NCBI GenBank assembly: GCA_963677415.2
Contig: CAXXFJ010000017.1
Span: 1-64,000 of the forward strand
Origin: JAQUTK01 sp963677415
GTDB taxonomy: Bacteria > Bacteroidota > Bacteroidia > Bacteroidales > JAQUTK01
Reading direction: 5' to 3'
Length of the DNA: 64,000 bases
Part shown: positions 36,361 to 44,372 of the stretch, one piece after another
Layout of the letters: each line of letters starts with the position of its first letter
Numbering within the stretch: the stretch's first letter is position 1
Notes under the pieces: generated by a model
Told to the model about the DNA's origin: nothing
What the model saw: only the letters and a program-made list of their open reading frames with translations
Database searches by the model: none
Program-made: the position numbers and the translations under genes

Positions 36361-36446
36361 AAGTGTAAATTAAAAAGAATGTAATTGCAACTGCAGGGCG
36401 ATTATCAAGAGACTTATTTATTCCTGCAAAAATAGTAGATTTAATT

Positions 36447-36671
36447 ATGAGAAATTTAGAAAAAATTTCCTTGAGTGAATTCAAAGAGTTAAGCAATTCA
36501 GAATTAAGACAGGTAAGGGGGGGGTATGTCGATGATCCTCATTACTACAGTTGTAGAGCAAATGTCGAAGCTGATTGTAAGGTAGGCACCGACTGCGAAG
36601 TAAATTATGGTACAAGGGGCAAATGTGGCTGGGAGATGAACCCAGGGTCATGTTCGTGTATAAAAATTTAA
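36447..36671 (+). CDS. Double-glycine leader peptide with six-cysteine core (RiPP precursor A)
   Basis: A 74-residue peptide. The leader MRNLEKISLSEFKELSNSEL is followed by RQVRGG, a double-glycine cleavage site at residues 25-26, then a 48-residue core with six cysteines (36, 44, 50, 60, 69, 71). The leader shape resembles that of precursor B at 53355, but the core does not match the usual GG-Bacteroidales core. The even cysteine count, together with the VKOR/thioredoxin fusion downstream, suggests three disulfides; thioether rings are the alternative, given the LanC-like gene next door. The Arg-Gly-Gly codons contain eight consecutive G's (36517-36524). Activity unknown. Confidence 0.82.
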   Translation: MRNLEKISLSEFKELSNSELRQVRGGYVDDPHYYSCRANVEADCKVGTDCEVNYGTRGKCGWEMNPGSCSCIKI

Positions 36672-37099
36672 ATTATTTTTAACTTGAGGCGTTCGCGTGA
36701 ATTTTTATTTTTACAGAGCCATTCTCGGTTAGAGATTTCCCTCCGAGAATGGTTCAGTAATATAATTTATATAATTCCTATTAGATTGACTACATGAAAG
36801 ATAAAGTTTGTTCACAATGGGCTTTTTTAGGAATTCACGTTCTATTATGTTTGCTTTCCTTACTTCTGTGATGTTTTTGATTAAGCTTTGTGTTTTTTAT
36901 GTTATTAAAAGTGGTTTTGGCGAAAATATGCAGAATCTTTGTATGGCTTTTTTGAAACGTCATTTTACTTACAAATAGTAATTTGAAAATAACTCTGATG
37001 TTTTCAATCATTCGATATGCTTGCTTTCTAGTAATAATTAGGAAATGATTATTGTGCGTTGTAACTTAATCGATAAGTTGAATTTGAAGAAATGAATTA
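36672..37099 (+). other. Spacer after precursor A with hairpin and micro-ORFs
   Basis: A hairpin with 10-bp arms (CCATTCTCGG/CCGAGAATGG, 36719-36752) may end or stabilise the precursor message. Two overlapping tiny frames follow: 36794-36871 (25 residues, hydrophobic) and 36871-36978 (35 residues). Neither has a double glycine or a recognisable family, so they may be noise or remnants. No other gene is seen. Confidence 0.5.
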
Positions 37100-37786
37100 A
37101 TGAAGAATGTTGCCCTCCTCAATAATAAATCGAAAGACTCTGTAATTGAGCAATTCAAAAAGAATAAATCAGCTGATCTATTGATGCGTATTTCCCATCA
37201 TTTGGTTATTCATTCTAGTTTTATGAATAATTTGGGACTTTTTAATGGAAAGATGGGTATTGTACTTTTTTTCGCTCATTTAAGTCGTTTTACAGAAAAC
37301 ATCATTTATGATAATTATGCGAGTGATCTTTTAGATGAAATATGTGCCAACTTACATAAAAGATATCCAGTCGACTTTGAAGATGGTTTATGCGGCATTG
37401 GATGGGGAATTGAATATCTTGCGCAAAATGGTTTTATGGAAATAGATACTGATGACATTCTCTCAGAAATAGATAAAAAGATTATGGAGTACGATCCAAG
37501 AAGGATTACTAAGGGAGGAATTATGAGAGGCTTAGAGGGCCTTTCTTTTTATATTCAAACTCGACTTACTTCTCCTTGTCGAAATCAAACAAAAATTCCT
37601 TTTGACGAAATCTATATATCGGATTGGCGGAAAAAGATTGGAAGTATGAATATCTCGACCCAACAAGAAGTTTGGACAACTCTCCTGCAAACTGTACCTG
37701 AAGGAGATGATATTACTACTTGGCGTTTTGGCCTTTGTGATGGTTGTGCAGGTGTGGGTTTAAGAATAATGCTTTCCAATGATTGA
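37100..37786 (+). CDS. Short LanC-like protein
   Basis: A 228-residue protein with LanC-type glycine turns: GLFNGKMGIVLFF (46-58), GLCGIGWGIEYL (96-107), DPRRI (132-136) and GLCDGCAGVGL (211-221). Lantibiotic cyclases are about 400 residues, so this is roughly half a toroid. Cysteines are present in two of the motifs, but the classical CH zinc pair is not clear. It is related to 47909 and to the C-terminus of 48830. It heads a tightly packed run of five genes to 44167. A role in cyclising or binding the precursor is inference. Confidence 0.72.
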   Translation: MKNVALLNNKSKDSVIEQFKKNKSADLLMRISHHLVIHSSFMNNLGLFNGKMGIVLFFAHLSRFTENIIYDNYASDLLDEICANLHKRYPVDFEDGLCGIGWGIEYLAQNGFMEIDTDDILSEIDKKIMEYDPRRITKGGIMRGLEGLSFYIQTRLTSPCRNQTKIPFDEIYISDWRKKIGSMNISTQQEVWTTLLQTVPEGDDITTWRFGLCDGCAGVGLRIMLSND

Positions 37787-37798
37787 CTTTTAGTTTTT

Positions 37799-39064
37799 AT
37801 GAAATATTTCTATCTATTTAACGAGGGATCTCGTGCTGCTGAGTATGGTATTGGAACGTACATGAAACAAATGGTGGAGTGTTTACAGATAATGCCTCAT
37901 GTTTCAATTAATAGAGTGCAACTTCAGTCTGAAAAAAGCGAATTTTCAATAGAAGATTCAGAAATTTGCAGAACCTATTCTTTCCCAAAACTGTCAATTG
38001 GAAGCCAAGAAGATAATGATTTATATTGTCGAAATATATGGGTTGTTTTACAACAGTATATATGTTTGAGAGATGATGATGAGTTAGTGTTTATACTAAA
38101 TTATTTTCAAGAATATGCATTTATTTCATTAATCAAAAGAACATTTCCTGCTTCGTCTGTATTCTTTACGGTTCACTATATGACTTGGTGCTTTACAATT
38201 AAGGGAAATTTATCTTATTTTAAAAGAATAGTAGCTTCAGAAGAATCTTTGCTTTCAGATGAAAAAGAGAAGCAAATATATCAACAATTCTTTAAAGAAA
38301 AGCGGTTATTTGAAGATGTTGATATGATTATTTGCCTTTCTACATATACAAAAAGATTACTTATTGAATGTTATCAAATAGCTGAACAAAAAATCTCATT
38401 AGTTTACAATGGCTTAAAAGATGATGCAACTCTTTTTTCTTTTGTTGAAAAGCAAAAGCAGAAAATGAGATTGTATTTTGAGGAGAATGAAAAAATAATT
38501 CTTTTTGTTGGAAGACTTGATGACGAAAAAGGGATATCAGTCTTGATTCAGGCATTCAGAGTCTTAATACGGAAGTATTCAAATTGCAGACTACTTATAG
38601 TAGGTGATGGAAATTTTTCGATATATTTAAAAGAGTGTAAAGATATATGGGCAAAAATTACGTTCACAGGGAGGTTGGAAAAAGAAGAGTTGTTTAGATT
38701 TTATCAGATTGCCGATATTGGTGTCATGCAGTCAACACATGAGCAATGTAGCTATGTAGCTATTGAAATGATGATGCATGGAATCCCTCTTATTGTTACA
38801 AATTCTACAGGGCTCTCGGAAATGGTAACACGAAAATCAGGATTGAAAGTATCTGTTCTTGAAAATGAGAAGTCGATTTATATATCTGAAATAGCTCTTG
38901 CTTCAAAAATTCTATATCTTCTACGTAATCCGCAATATTGTAAATCTAAAGCAATAAATAGTAGAAAAAGGTTTGAAACAATTTATTCGCTTGAAAGTAT
39001 GAGAAGAAAATTGCAGAATCTATTCAATAAGAATCATAAAAAAAATAAATATAATTCCAACTAA
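37799..39064 (+). CDS. GT4 glycosyltransferase of the GG-Bacteroidales peptide system
   Basis: A 421-residue GT-B glycosyltransferase: the N-terminus KYFYLFNEGSRAAEYGIGTYM, the C-terminal nucleotide-sugar region FVGRLDDEKGISVLIQAF, and EQCSYVAIEMMMHGIPLIVTNSTGLSEMV. It belongs to the subfamily Haft linked to GG-Bacteroidales peptide loci (TIGR04157-type), and has a close paralogue at 55467. It starts 12 bases after the LanC-like gene. The acceptor may be the peptide. Its DNA is clearly AT-rich. Confidence 0.85.
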   Translation: MKYFYLFNEGSRAAEYGIGTYMKQMVECLQIMPHVSINRVQLQSEKSEFSIEDSEICRTYSFPKLSIGSQEDNDLYCRNIWVVLQQYICLRDDDELVFILNYFQEYAFISLIKRTFPASSVFFTVHYMTWCFTIKGNLSYFKRIVASEESLLSDEKEKQIYQQFFKEKRLFEDVDMIICLSTYTKRLLIECYQIAEQKISLVYNGLKDDATLFSFVEKQKQKMRLYFEENEKIILFVGRLDDEKGISVLIQAFRVLIRKYSNCRLLIVGDGNFSIYLKECKDIWAKITFTGRLEKEELFRFYQIADIGVMQSTHEQCSYVAIEMMMHGIPLIVTNSTGLSEMVTRKSGLKVSVLENEKSIYISEIALASKILYLLRNPQYCKSKAINSRKRFETIYSLESMRRKLQNLFNKNHKKNKYNSN

Positions 39065-39074
39065 TTTTGATACT

Positions 39075-40634
39075 ATGAATATTCTATCTAACAAGAATGC
39101 ATGCATATTGGATATTTTCTTGAATTATCTCAGAGTGAAGCATACAAAAGTATTTTCCTCCAAGTTTTATGAAGAACATCCTCATAAAAATAATCTTTAT
39201 GGTCTTTCACTAATGCTATCAGAGTATAATGTTCCCAATACAGGAATTCAGATATTGGATAAGAGCCTTATTGAGAAAATAGAATGCCCATTTGTAGCTC
39301 ATTTAAATGGAGACAAATTTGCTGTTGTCCATAATATTAGTACTAATAATGTTGGTTATATTCTGAATGGAGTAGAAAATTCAGTTTCAATTAATGAGTT
39401 TAATAGTCTTTGCTCTGGAACAATATTAACTGCTGAGCCAAATATTGAATCTATAGAGCCTAATTATTGGGAAAATAGAAAGAATCAAATTATACATGTT
39501 GGCAAACATTTCTTATTTGTTCTCTGTGCGTTATTTCTCGTGTTCAACACTTCAAGAAAGTACTTGATGGACTTAGGGATGCTTACTTCTTTGATGATAA
39601 ACTTGTTTGGAACATATATAGGGTATTTGTTGTTGTTAAAACAGATGAAATTCCAAAGTAGTTCTGCAGAAAAACTCTGTTCTCTTTTTAAGAATAGTAA
39701 TTGTAATAATATACTAGAATCTGAGGCTGCTCGTTTTTTTGGTATTTTTAGCTTGAGCGAAATAGGGTTCTCTTATTTTATTTCGAATACAATCATATTA
39801 CTTCTTTTCCCTGAATTGGTAATCTGTTTAAGTATAATAAACCTATTCACTCTCATTTTTAGTATTTGGAGTATCTGGTATCAAAAATTCAAATTAAAAC
39901 AGTGGTGCCCCATTTGCTTAATCGTAATGTCTCTTTTTTGGGTACAGTTCTTAATAAATATTCTTTCCGGTAGTATATTTTTTAATAACATAGACCTCTT
40001 TAATTTTCTTACAATAGTAGCTATTTATGCTCTTGTTTTCTCAGCAACAAGCTTGTCAGTGCTTAAGCTTGCTGAATCTCAAACAATAGATCAGATAAAG
40101 TCAAATTATAATAGTATTAAAATAGATGAAGGTGTATTTTCTTCACTTTTGAAGAAACAACCTTATTATGAAGTGGATAAGTCAACCTCCCGTTTATTGT
40201 TTGGAAATCCAGATGCTAATACTTTAATTACAGTTGTGAGTAATCCTCTTTGTAAAAGTTGCTACAGAATGCACTCGCGAGTAGAAAAAATATTGGCGAT
40301 AGCTGGTGACAGAGTTTGTATACAATATGTCTTCATTTCTTTTAAGTCACAGGATCTTTATACAAAATTCTTAGTTGCCATATATCTTCAAAATGAGAGG
40401 AAAGAAGCGGAGAGAGTTTTTGGTCAGTGGTTCAGGAATGGGGGATACAATGCAAAAGAGTTTATCTCTCAATATGACTATGAAGCAAAAGCGGATATAG
40501 TTAATACAGAATGTCTTTCTCACGAAATTTGGGCGGATAATGCTGGATTGAATACGACTCCTACAATTTTATTGAATGGATATAAACTCCCCAAAGCCTA
40601 TAAGATTGAAGACCTGATTCTTTTTGATATTTAA
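39075..40634 (+). CDS. C39-like / VKOR / thioredoxin-fold fusion (disulfide-forming)
   Basis: A 519-residue membrane protein with three parts. Residues 1-125 resemble a C39 peptidase but lack the catalytic Cys-Gly-Pro and the histidine (the HFVVL position reads KFAVV), so this part is probably inactive and may bind leader. Residues about 140-335 are a VKOR domain with several membrane segments, a loop cysteine pair C202/C210 (seven residues between) and the active CPIC (278-281). Residues about 365-519 are a DsbA-like fold with CKSC (393-396) and the cis-proline TTPTI. It likely oxidises cysteines of the exported peptide and passes electrons to quinone. Confidence 0.85.
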   Translation: MNILSNKNACILDIFLNYLRVKHTKVFSSKFYEEHPHKNNLYGLSLMLSEYNVPNTGIQILDKSLIEKIECPFVAHLNGDKFAVVHNISTNNVGYILNGVENSVSINEFNSLCSGTILTAEPNIESIEPNYWENRKNQIIHVGKHFLFVLCALFLVFNTSRKYLMDLGMLTSLMINLFGTYIGYLLLLKQMKFQSSSAEKLCSLFKNSNCNNILESEAARFFGIFSLSEIGFSYFISNTIILLLFPELVICLSIINLFTLIFSIWSIWYQKFKLKQWCPICLIVMSLFWVQFLINILSGSIFFNNIDLFNFLTIVAIYALVFSATSLSVLKLAESQTIDQIKSNYNSIKIDEGVFSSLLKKQPYYEVDKSTSRLLFGNPDANTLITVVSNPLCKSCYRMHSRVEKILAIAGDRVCIQYVFISFKSQDLYTKFLVAIYLQNERKEAERVFGQWFRNGGYNAKEFISQYDYEAKADIVNTECLSHEIWADNAGLNTTPTILLNGYKLPKAYKIEDLILFDI

Positions 40635-40653
40635 ACTTAGATAGTTTGAAAGT

Positions 40654-42861
40654 ATGACATTTCCCTGTTTCAAGCAACTCGATAAAATGGATTGCGGCCC
40701 TTCGTGTTTGCGAATTGTTGCGAAATTTTATGGAAAGAACTTTTCATTGCAGAGCTTGCGTGAGAAATGTTTTATCACTCGCGATGGTGTTTCTTTATTA
40801 GGAATCAGTGAGGCTGCCGAAACAATCGGGATTCGCACGCAAGCAGGGAAATTTACATGGGAACAATTTCGTGATGAAATGCCATTGCCGTGTATTGTTC
40901 ATTGGAGGCAAAACCATTTTGTGGTTGTCTATGATATAAAAAAGAAAGATTGGAGGCATAGGAAAGATACTGTATTTGTATCAGATCCTGCACATGGACT
41001 GATTGATTTATCAGCTGACGATTTTCAGAATGGATGGCTTTCATCCAAAGAAAATGGAGAGGGTACCGGGATTGCTATGATTCTTGAACCAACTCCACGG
41101 TTTTATACGGAAGAGAATGATTCAAAAGACAAACTTAGCTTTGAATATCTGATAAACTATCTCCGCCCTTATTCTAAATTTATAATCCAGCTTCTGTTGT
41201 CTTTATTGACAGGAAGTATGATCAGTCTGATTTTCCCGTTCATAACTCAATCTGTTGTTGATTATGGAATTAGTAATAGTGATCTGAACTTCATTTTTGT
41301 AGCATTGATCGCACAAGTTGCGCTGACTTTTGGACAAATGGCCAATGACTTGATTCGTAGCTGGCTGATGCTGCACATGACTACCCGTATTAGCATCTCA
41401 TTTGTTTCTGACTTTTTATTTAAGCTGATGCGGTTGCCTATATCCTATTTTGATGTAAAAATGACTGGTGATATAATGCAGCGTATCAATGATAATTCGC
41501 GCATTCAATCATTCCTGACGGGGACATTATTGAGTATGACTTTTTCAATCCTAACTTTTGTCATTTATTCGGTATTAATGGCTTCGTATAATATTCCAAT
41601 TCTGATCATCTTCTTATTTGGGAGCTTCTTGTACACGTTATGGGTGTTTCTCTTTCTAAAGAAGAGAAAAAAACTGGATTATCGGCGGTTTAATGAATCA
41701 GCAAAAAACTCGAACAGTTTGATACAGTTGATTAATGGTATGCAGGAGATAAAACTTAACTGCTGCGAAAAACAAAAGCGTTGGGAATGGGAGAGAATAC
41801 AGGCACAGTTATATAAAGTTAGTATAAAATCCTTAGTATTGGGACAGACTCAACAAGTAGGAGGTTTGTTTATTGATCAGGGGAAAAATGTATTAGTCTC
41901 CTTTTTGGCTGCAAAGGCTGTTATTGACGGAGATATGACTTTTGGTATGATGGTGGCAATGCAGTATATTTTAGGACAATTGAATGCTCCTATCAGTCAG
42001 TTTATTGGTCTTATTCAAGCAACGCAGGATGCTAGAATTAGTTTGGAACGGTTGAATGAGGTTTATAATCTGGAAGATGAGGAACCTGAGGATTCTGAGA
42101 AAATTAGTGAGATTCCGTCTTGCAGTGATTTAATCATACAGAATGTATCTTATCAGTATGAAGGTCCATTATCCCCCAAGGTTTTAGATGATGTTTCTCT
42201 AACAATACCTGCGCATAAGATAACGGCGATAGTAGGAACGAGCGGTAGTGGAAAAACTACTTTAATAAAATTATTGTTAGGTTTCTACAAACCAACTACA
42301 GGTAAGATTGAGTTGGAGAAGCAGCCACTTGAACAATATCGCCCTAGTGCGTGGCGTAGAGTTTGTGGTATTGTAATGCAGGAAGGATATGTATTTTCGG
42401 ACACTTTGGCTAATAATATTGGTGTAGTGGATGAAGTGGTAGATATAAAAAAGGTTGAGCATGCTGTCAAGGTTGCAAATCTGCAAGATTTGATAGATCA
42501 ACTCCCCAATAAGTATAAAACGAAAATTGGGGCTGATGGTCAGGGATTAAGTACCGGACAGAAGCAACGTATGTTTATCGCTCGTGCCGTGTACAAAGAT
42601 CCATTATATATCTTTTTTGATGAGGCGACCAATTCGTTAGATTCAAATAATGAAAGAGTTATTATGGAGAATATGAAACAATTCTTCTCTGGACGCACTG
42701 TGGTAGTAGTTGCTCATCGGCTTAGTACTGTAAAGAATGCTGATCAGATAGTTGTGCTAGAGAAAGGTAAGATTGAGGAGATTGGGACACATCATGAACT
42801 TATTGGGCTGAAAGGTAAGTATTATCATTTAGTTAAGGATCAATTGGAATTAGGGGATTAA
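40654..42861 (+). CDS. Peptidase-containing ABC exporter 1 (C39-ABC)
   Basis: A 735-residue exporter that cleaves double-glycine leaders and transports the core. The N-terminal C39 peptidase is intact: Cys14 in KMDCGPSC, His88 in WRQNHFVVV, Asp111 in SDPAHG. Six membrane helices span about 165-450. The ATPase has Walker A GTSGSGKTT, signature LSTGQKQR (canonical LSGGQ altered) and Walker B IFFDEATN. It is paired with the HlyD gene 19 bases downstream and is a close paralogue of 44373. It likely exports precursor A, precursor B or both. Confidence 0.93.
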   Translation: MTFPCFKQLDKMDCGPSCLRIVAKFYGKNFSLQSLREKCFITRDGVSLLGISEAAETIGIRTQAGKFTWEQFRDEMPLPCIVHWRQNHFVVVYDIKKKDWRHRKDTVFVSDPAHGLIDLSADDFQNGWLSSKENGEGTGIAMILEPTPRFYTEENDSKDKLSFEYLINYLRPYSKFIIQLLLSLLTGSMISLIFPFITQSVVDYGISNSDLNFIFVALIAQVALTFGQMANDLIRSWLMLHMTTRISISFVSDFLFKLMRLPISYFDVKMTGDIMQRINDNSRIQSFLTGTLLSMTFSILTFVIYSVLMASYNIPILIIFLFGSFLYTLWVFLFLKKRKKLDYRRFNESAKNSNSLIQLINGMQEIKLNCCEKQKRWEWERIQAQLYKVSIKSLVLGQTQQVGGLFIDQGKNVLVSFLAAKAVIDGDMTFGMMVAMQYILGQLNAPISQFIGLIQATQDARISLERLNEVYNLEDEEPEDSEKISEIPSCSDLIIQNVSYQYEGPLSPKVLDDVSLTIPAHKITAIVGTSGSGKTTLIKLLLGFYKPTTGKIELEKQPLEQYRPSAWRRVCGIVMQEGYVFSDTLANNIGVVDEVVDIKKVEHAVKVANLQDLIDQLPNKYKTKIGADGQGLSTGQKQRMFIARAVYKDPLYIFFDEATNSLDSNNERVIMENMKQFFSGRTVVVVAHRLSTVKNADQIVVLEKGKIEEIGTHHELIGLKGKYYHLVKDQLELGD

Positions 42862-42880
42862 TCATCGTTATTTTATTGAA

Positions 42881-44167
42881 ATGGCTAAAAAGAATCAACA
42901 TAGCGAGGAGGTGCAGCAACTGATGGGGAAAATGCCTAATTGGATTATCCGGTTAGGTACTCTATTTATTTTTGGTGTATTTTTGATTATTCTTTGTATC
43001 AGCTATTTTATAAGGTATCCACAAATCGTATCTGCTCCTATAGTGCTAACATCCATCAATCCTCCGGTCGACTTATTAGCGAATTCCTCCGGTAAAATAG
43101 AGGCAATATTAGTAAAAAGCACTGATATAGTAAAGCAAGATGATGCGATAGCTGTGCTTAGTAGTAGAGCTAATTATAATGATGTGATAACTCTAAATAA
43201 TAAATTGATTGAGGCTGGTGAAAACTGGCAGCAATATCTTATTGATTCGTTACAAAAGTCATCTTTTAGATTGGGAGAATTACAAACTGTTTATGCTCAA
43301 TTTTGCAAACAGCTAATGTTGTATTCCAGCTATGTGAAGATGAACCGACATCAAGAAAAGTTGGATTTATTTCGGAAACAGATTGAAAAGCAACAGAGTA
43401 GTCTTGAGATTCAAAAAGTTCAATATGAATTCTCTGATAGTGATCTTGATTATGAGAGAAGGCAATTATTGCGAGACTCTTTGATGCATAGCAAAGGTGC
43501 AAAAACACTTACAGAATATGAGGCTACTCAACGCAATTATTTATCTAAGCAGTCAGCTTTACTTTCTTCTAAACTTGCACTCTCCAATAGTGAAATGACT
43601 TTATATAATTTGCAGGATCAAGTCCTGGACTTGAATAAACAGAATGAAGAGCAATATATGCAGTTTAATTTGTCGTTTGGAGAAATAAGAAATCAGCTAT
43701 TACTGTCAATAGAGCAATGGCAGGAAAAGTATGTGATTCGTTCGCCGATTAATGGCAAAGTAAATTTCTCTGTTTTTTGGAGTGTGAATCAGAATATTGC
43801 TACAGGTCAACGATTGGCCACAGTAATCCCTGAAAGAGCAATGCAAATAATTGGGAGGCTATCAATACCTTCCTCCGGATATGCAAAAGTTAAAATGGGT
43901 GATCAGGTAAATGTAAAGTTAAATAGTTATCCATTTATGGAATATGGCTCTTTAAAGGGCACAATAACTTCTTTGTCAGCTGTTCCGGAAAGTGATAAAG
44001 ATCTCTATTATGTTGCAGAAGTTTCATTTCCAAATGGGCTTCGTTCTAATTATGATATTCAGTTGAATTTCATTCAACAAATGGATGGTACTGGCGAGAT
44101 AATAATCAAAGATATGCGTTTGCTTGATAAATTCTTGATGCCTCTTAAATCTGCCTTTCTAAATTAA
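42881..44167 (+). CDS. HlyD-family adaptor 1
   Basis: A 428-residue periplasmic adaptor that bridges the ABC exporter to an outer membrane channel. One N-terminal membrane helix (LFIFGVFLIILCISYF, about 30-46), a lipoyl half (NSSGKIEAILVKSTDIV), a long coiled coil (about 90-270), and the second lipoyl and beta-barrel domains. It closes the five-gene run. No outer membrane channel gene is in the locus, so a shared TolC is presumed. Confidence 0.9.
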   Translation: MAKKNQHSEEVQQLMGKMPNWIIRLGTLFIFGVFLIILCISYFIRYPQIVSAPIVLTSINPPVDLLANSSGKIEAILVKSTDIVKQDDAIAVLSSRANYNDVITLNNKLIEAGENWQQYLIDSLQKSSFRLGELQTVYAQFCKQLMLYSSYVKMNRHQEKLDLFRKQIEKQQSSLEIQKVQYEFSDSDLDYERRQLLRDSLMHSKGAKTLTEYEATQRNYLSKQSALLSSKLALSNSEMTLYNLQDQVLDLNKQNEEQYMQFNLSFGEIRNQLLLSIEQWQEKYVIRSPINGKVNFSVFWSVNQNIATGQRLATVIPERAMQIIGRLSIPSSGYAKVKMGDQVNVKLNSYPFMEYGSLKGTITSLSAVPESDKDLYYVAEVSFPNGLRSNYDIQLNFIQQMDGTGEIIIKDMRLLDKFLMPLKSAFLN

Positions 44168-44250
44168 TGCCAAGACAGTATCATCATATATTATTATAGG
44201 AATATGTGTTGAAAAACTGTCCCGTTCATTTTTAGTATTAATTTAATAAT

Positions 44251-44258
44251 TACATTTG
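44251..44258 (+). promoter_or_regulatory. -7 box upstream of exporter 2
   Basis: TACATTTG in the 205-base gap between the two exporter pairs, 114 bases ahead of the start. It suggests a separate transcript for the second exporter. Confidence 0.5.
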
Positions 44259-44372
44259 TGAATTGATATAGAACGCCATTCCAGTTTGTTTATTAAACGA
44301 ATGGACGTAAAAAGATATCTCATAGTATTTTAAGTGACTGTGAAAAACCCGCAATAAGCACATTGGTCTGTT

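Noticed and set aside
36794..36978. Two overlapping tiny frames after precursor A (25 and 35 residues)
   Set aside because: No family resemblance, no double glycine, no convincing start signal; kept only as a note in the spacer.
44168..44372. Additional small double-glycine precursor between the two exporter pairs
   Set aside because: Read in all frames; no GG-ended leader or cysteine-rich core, only a promoter box and a weak hairpin.
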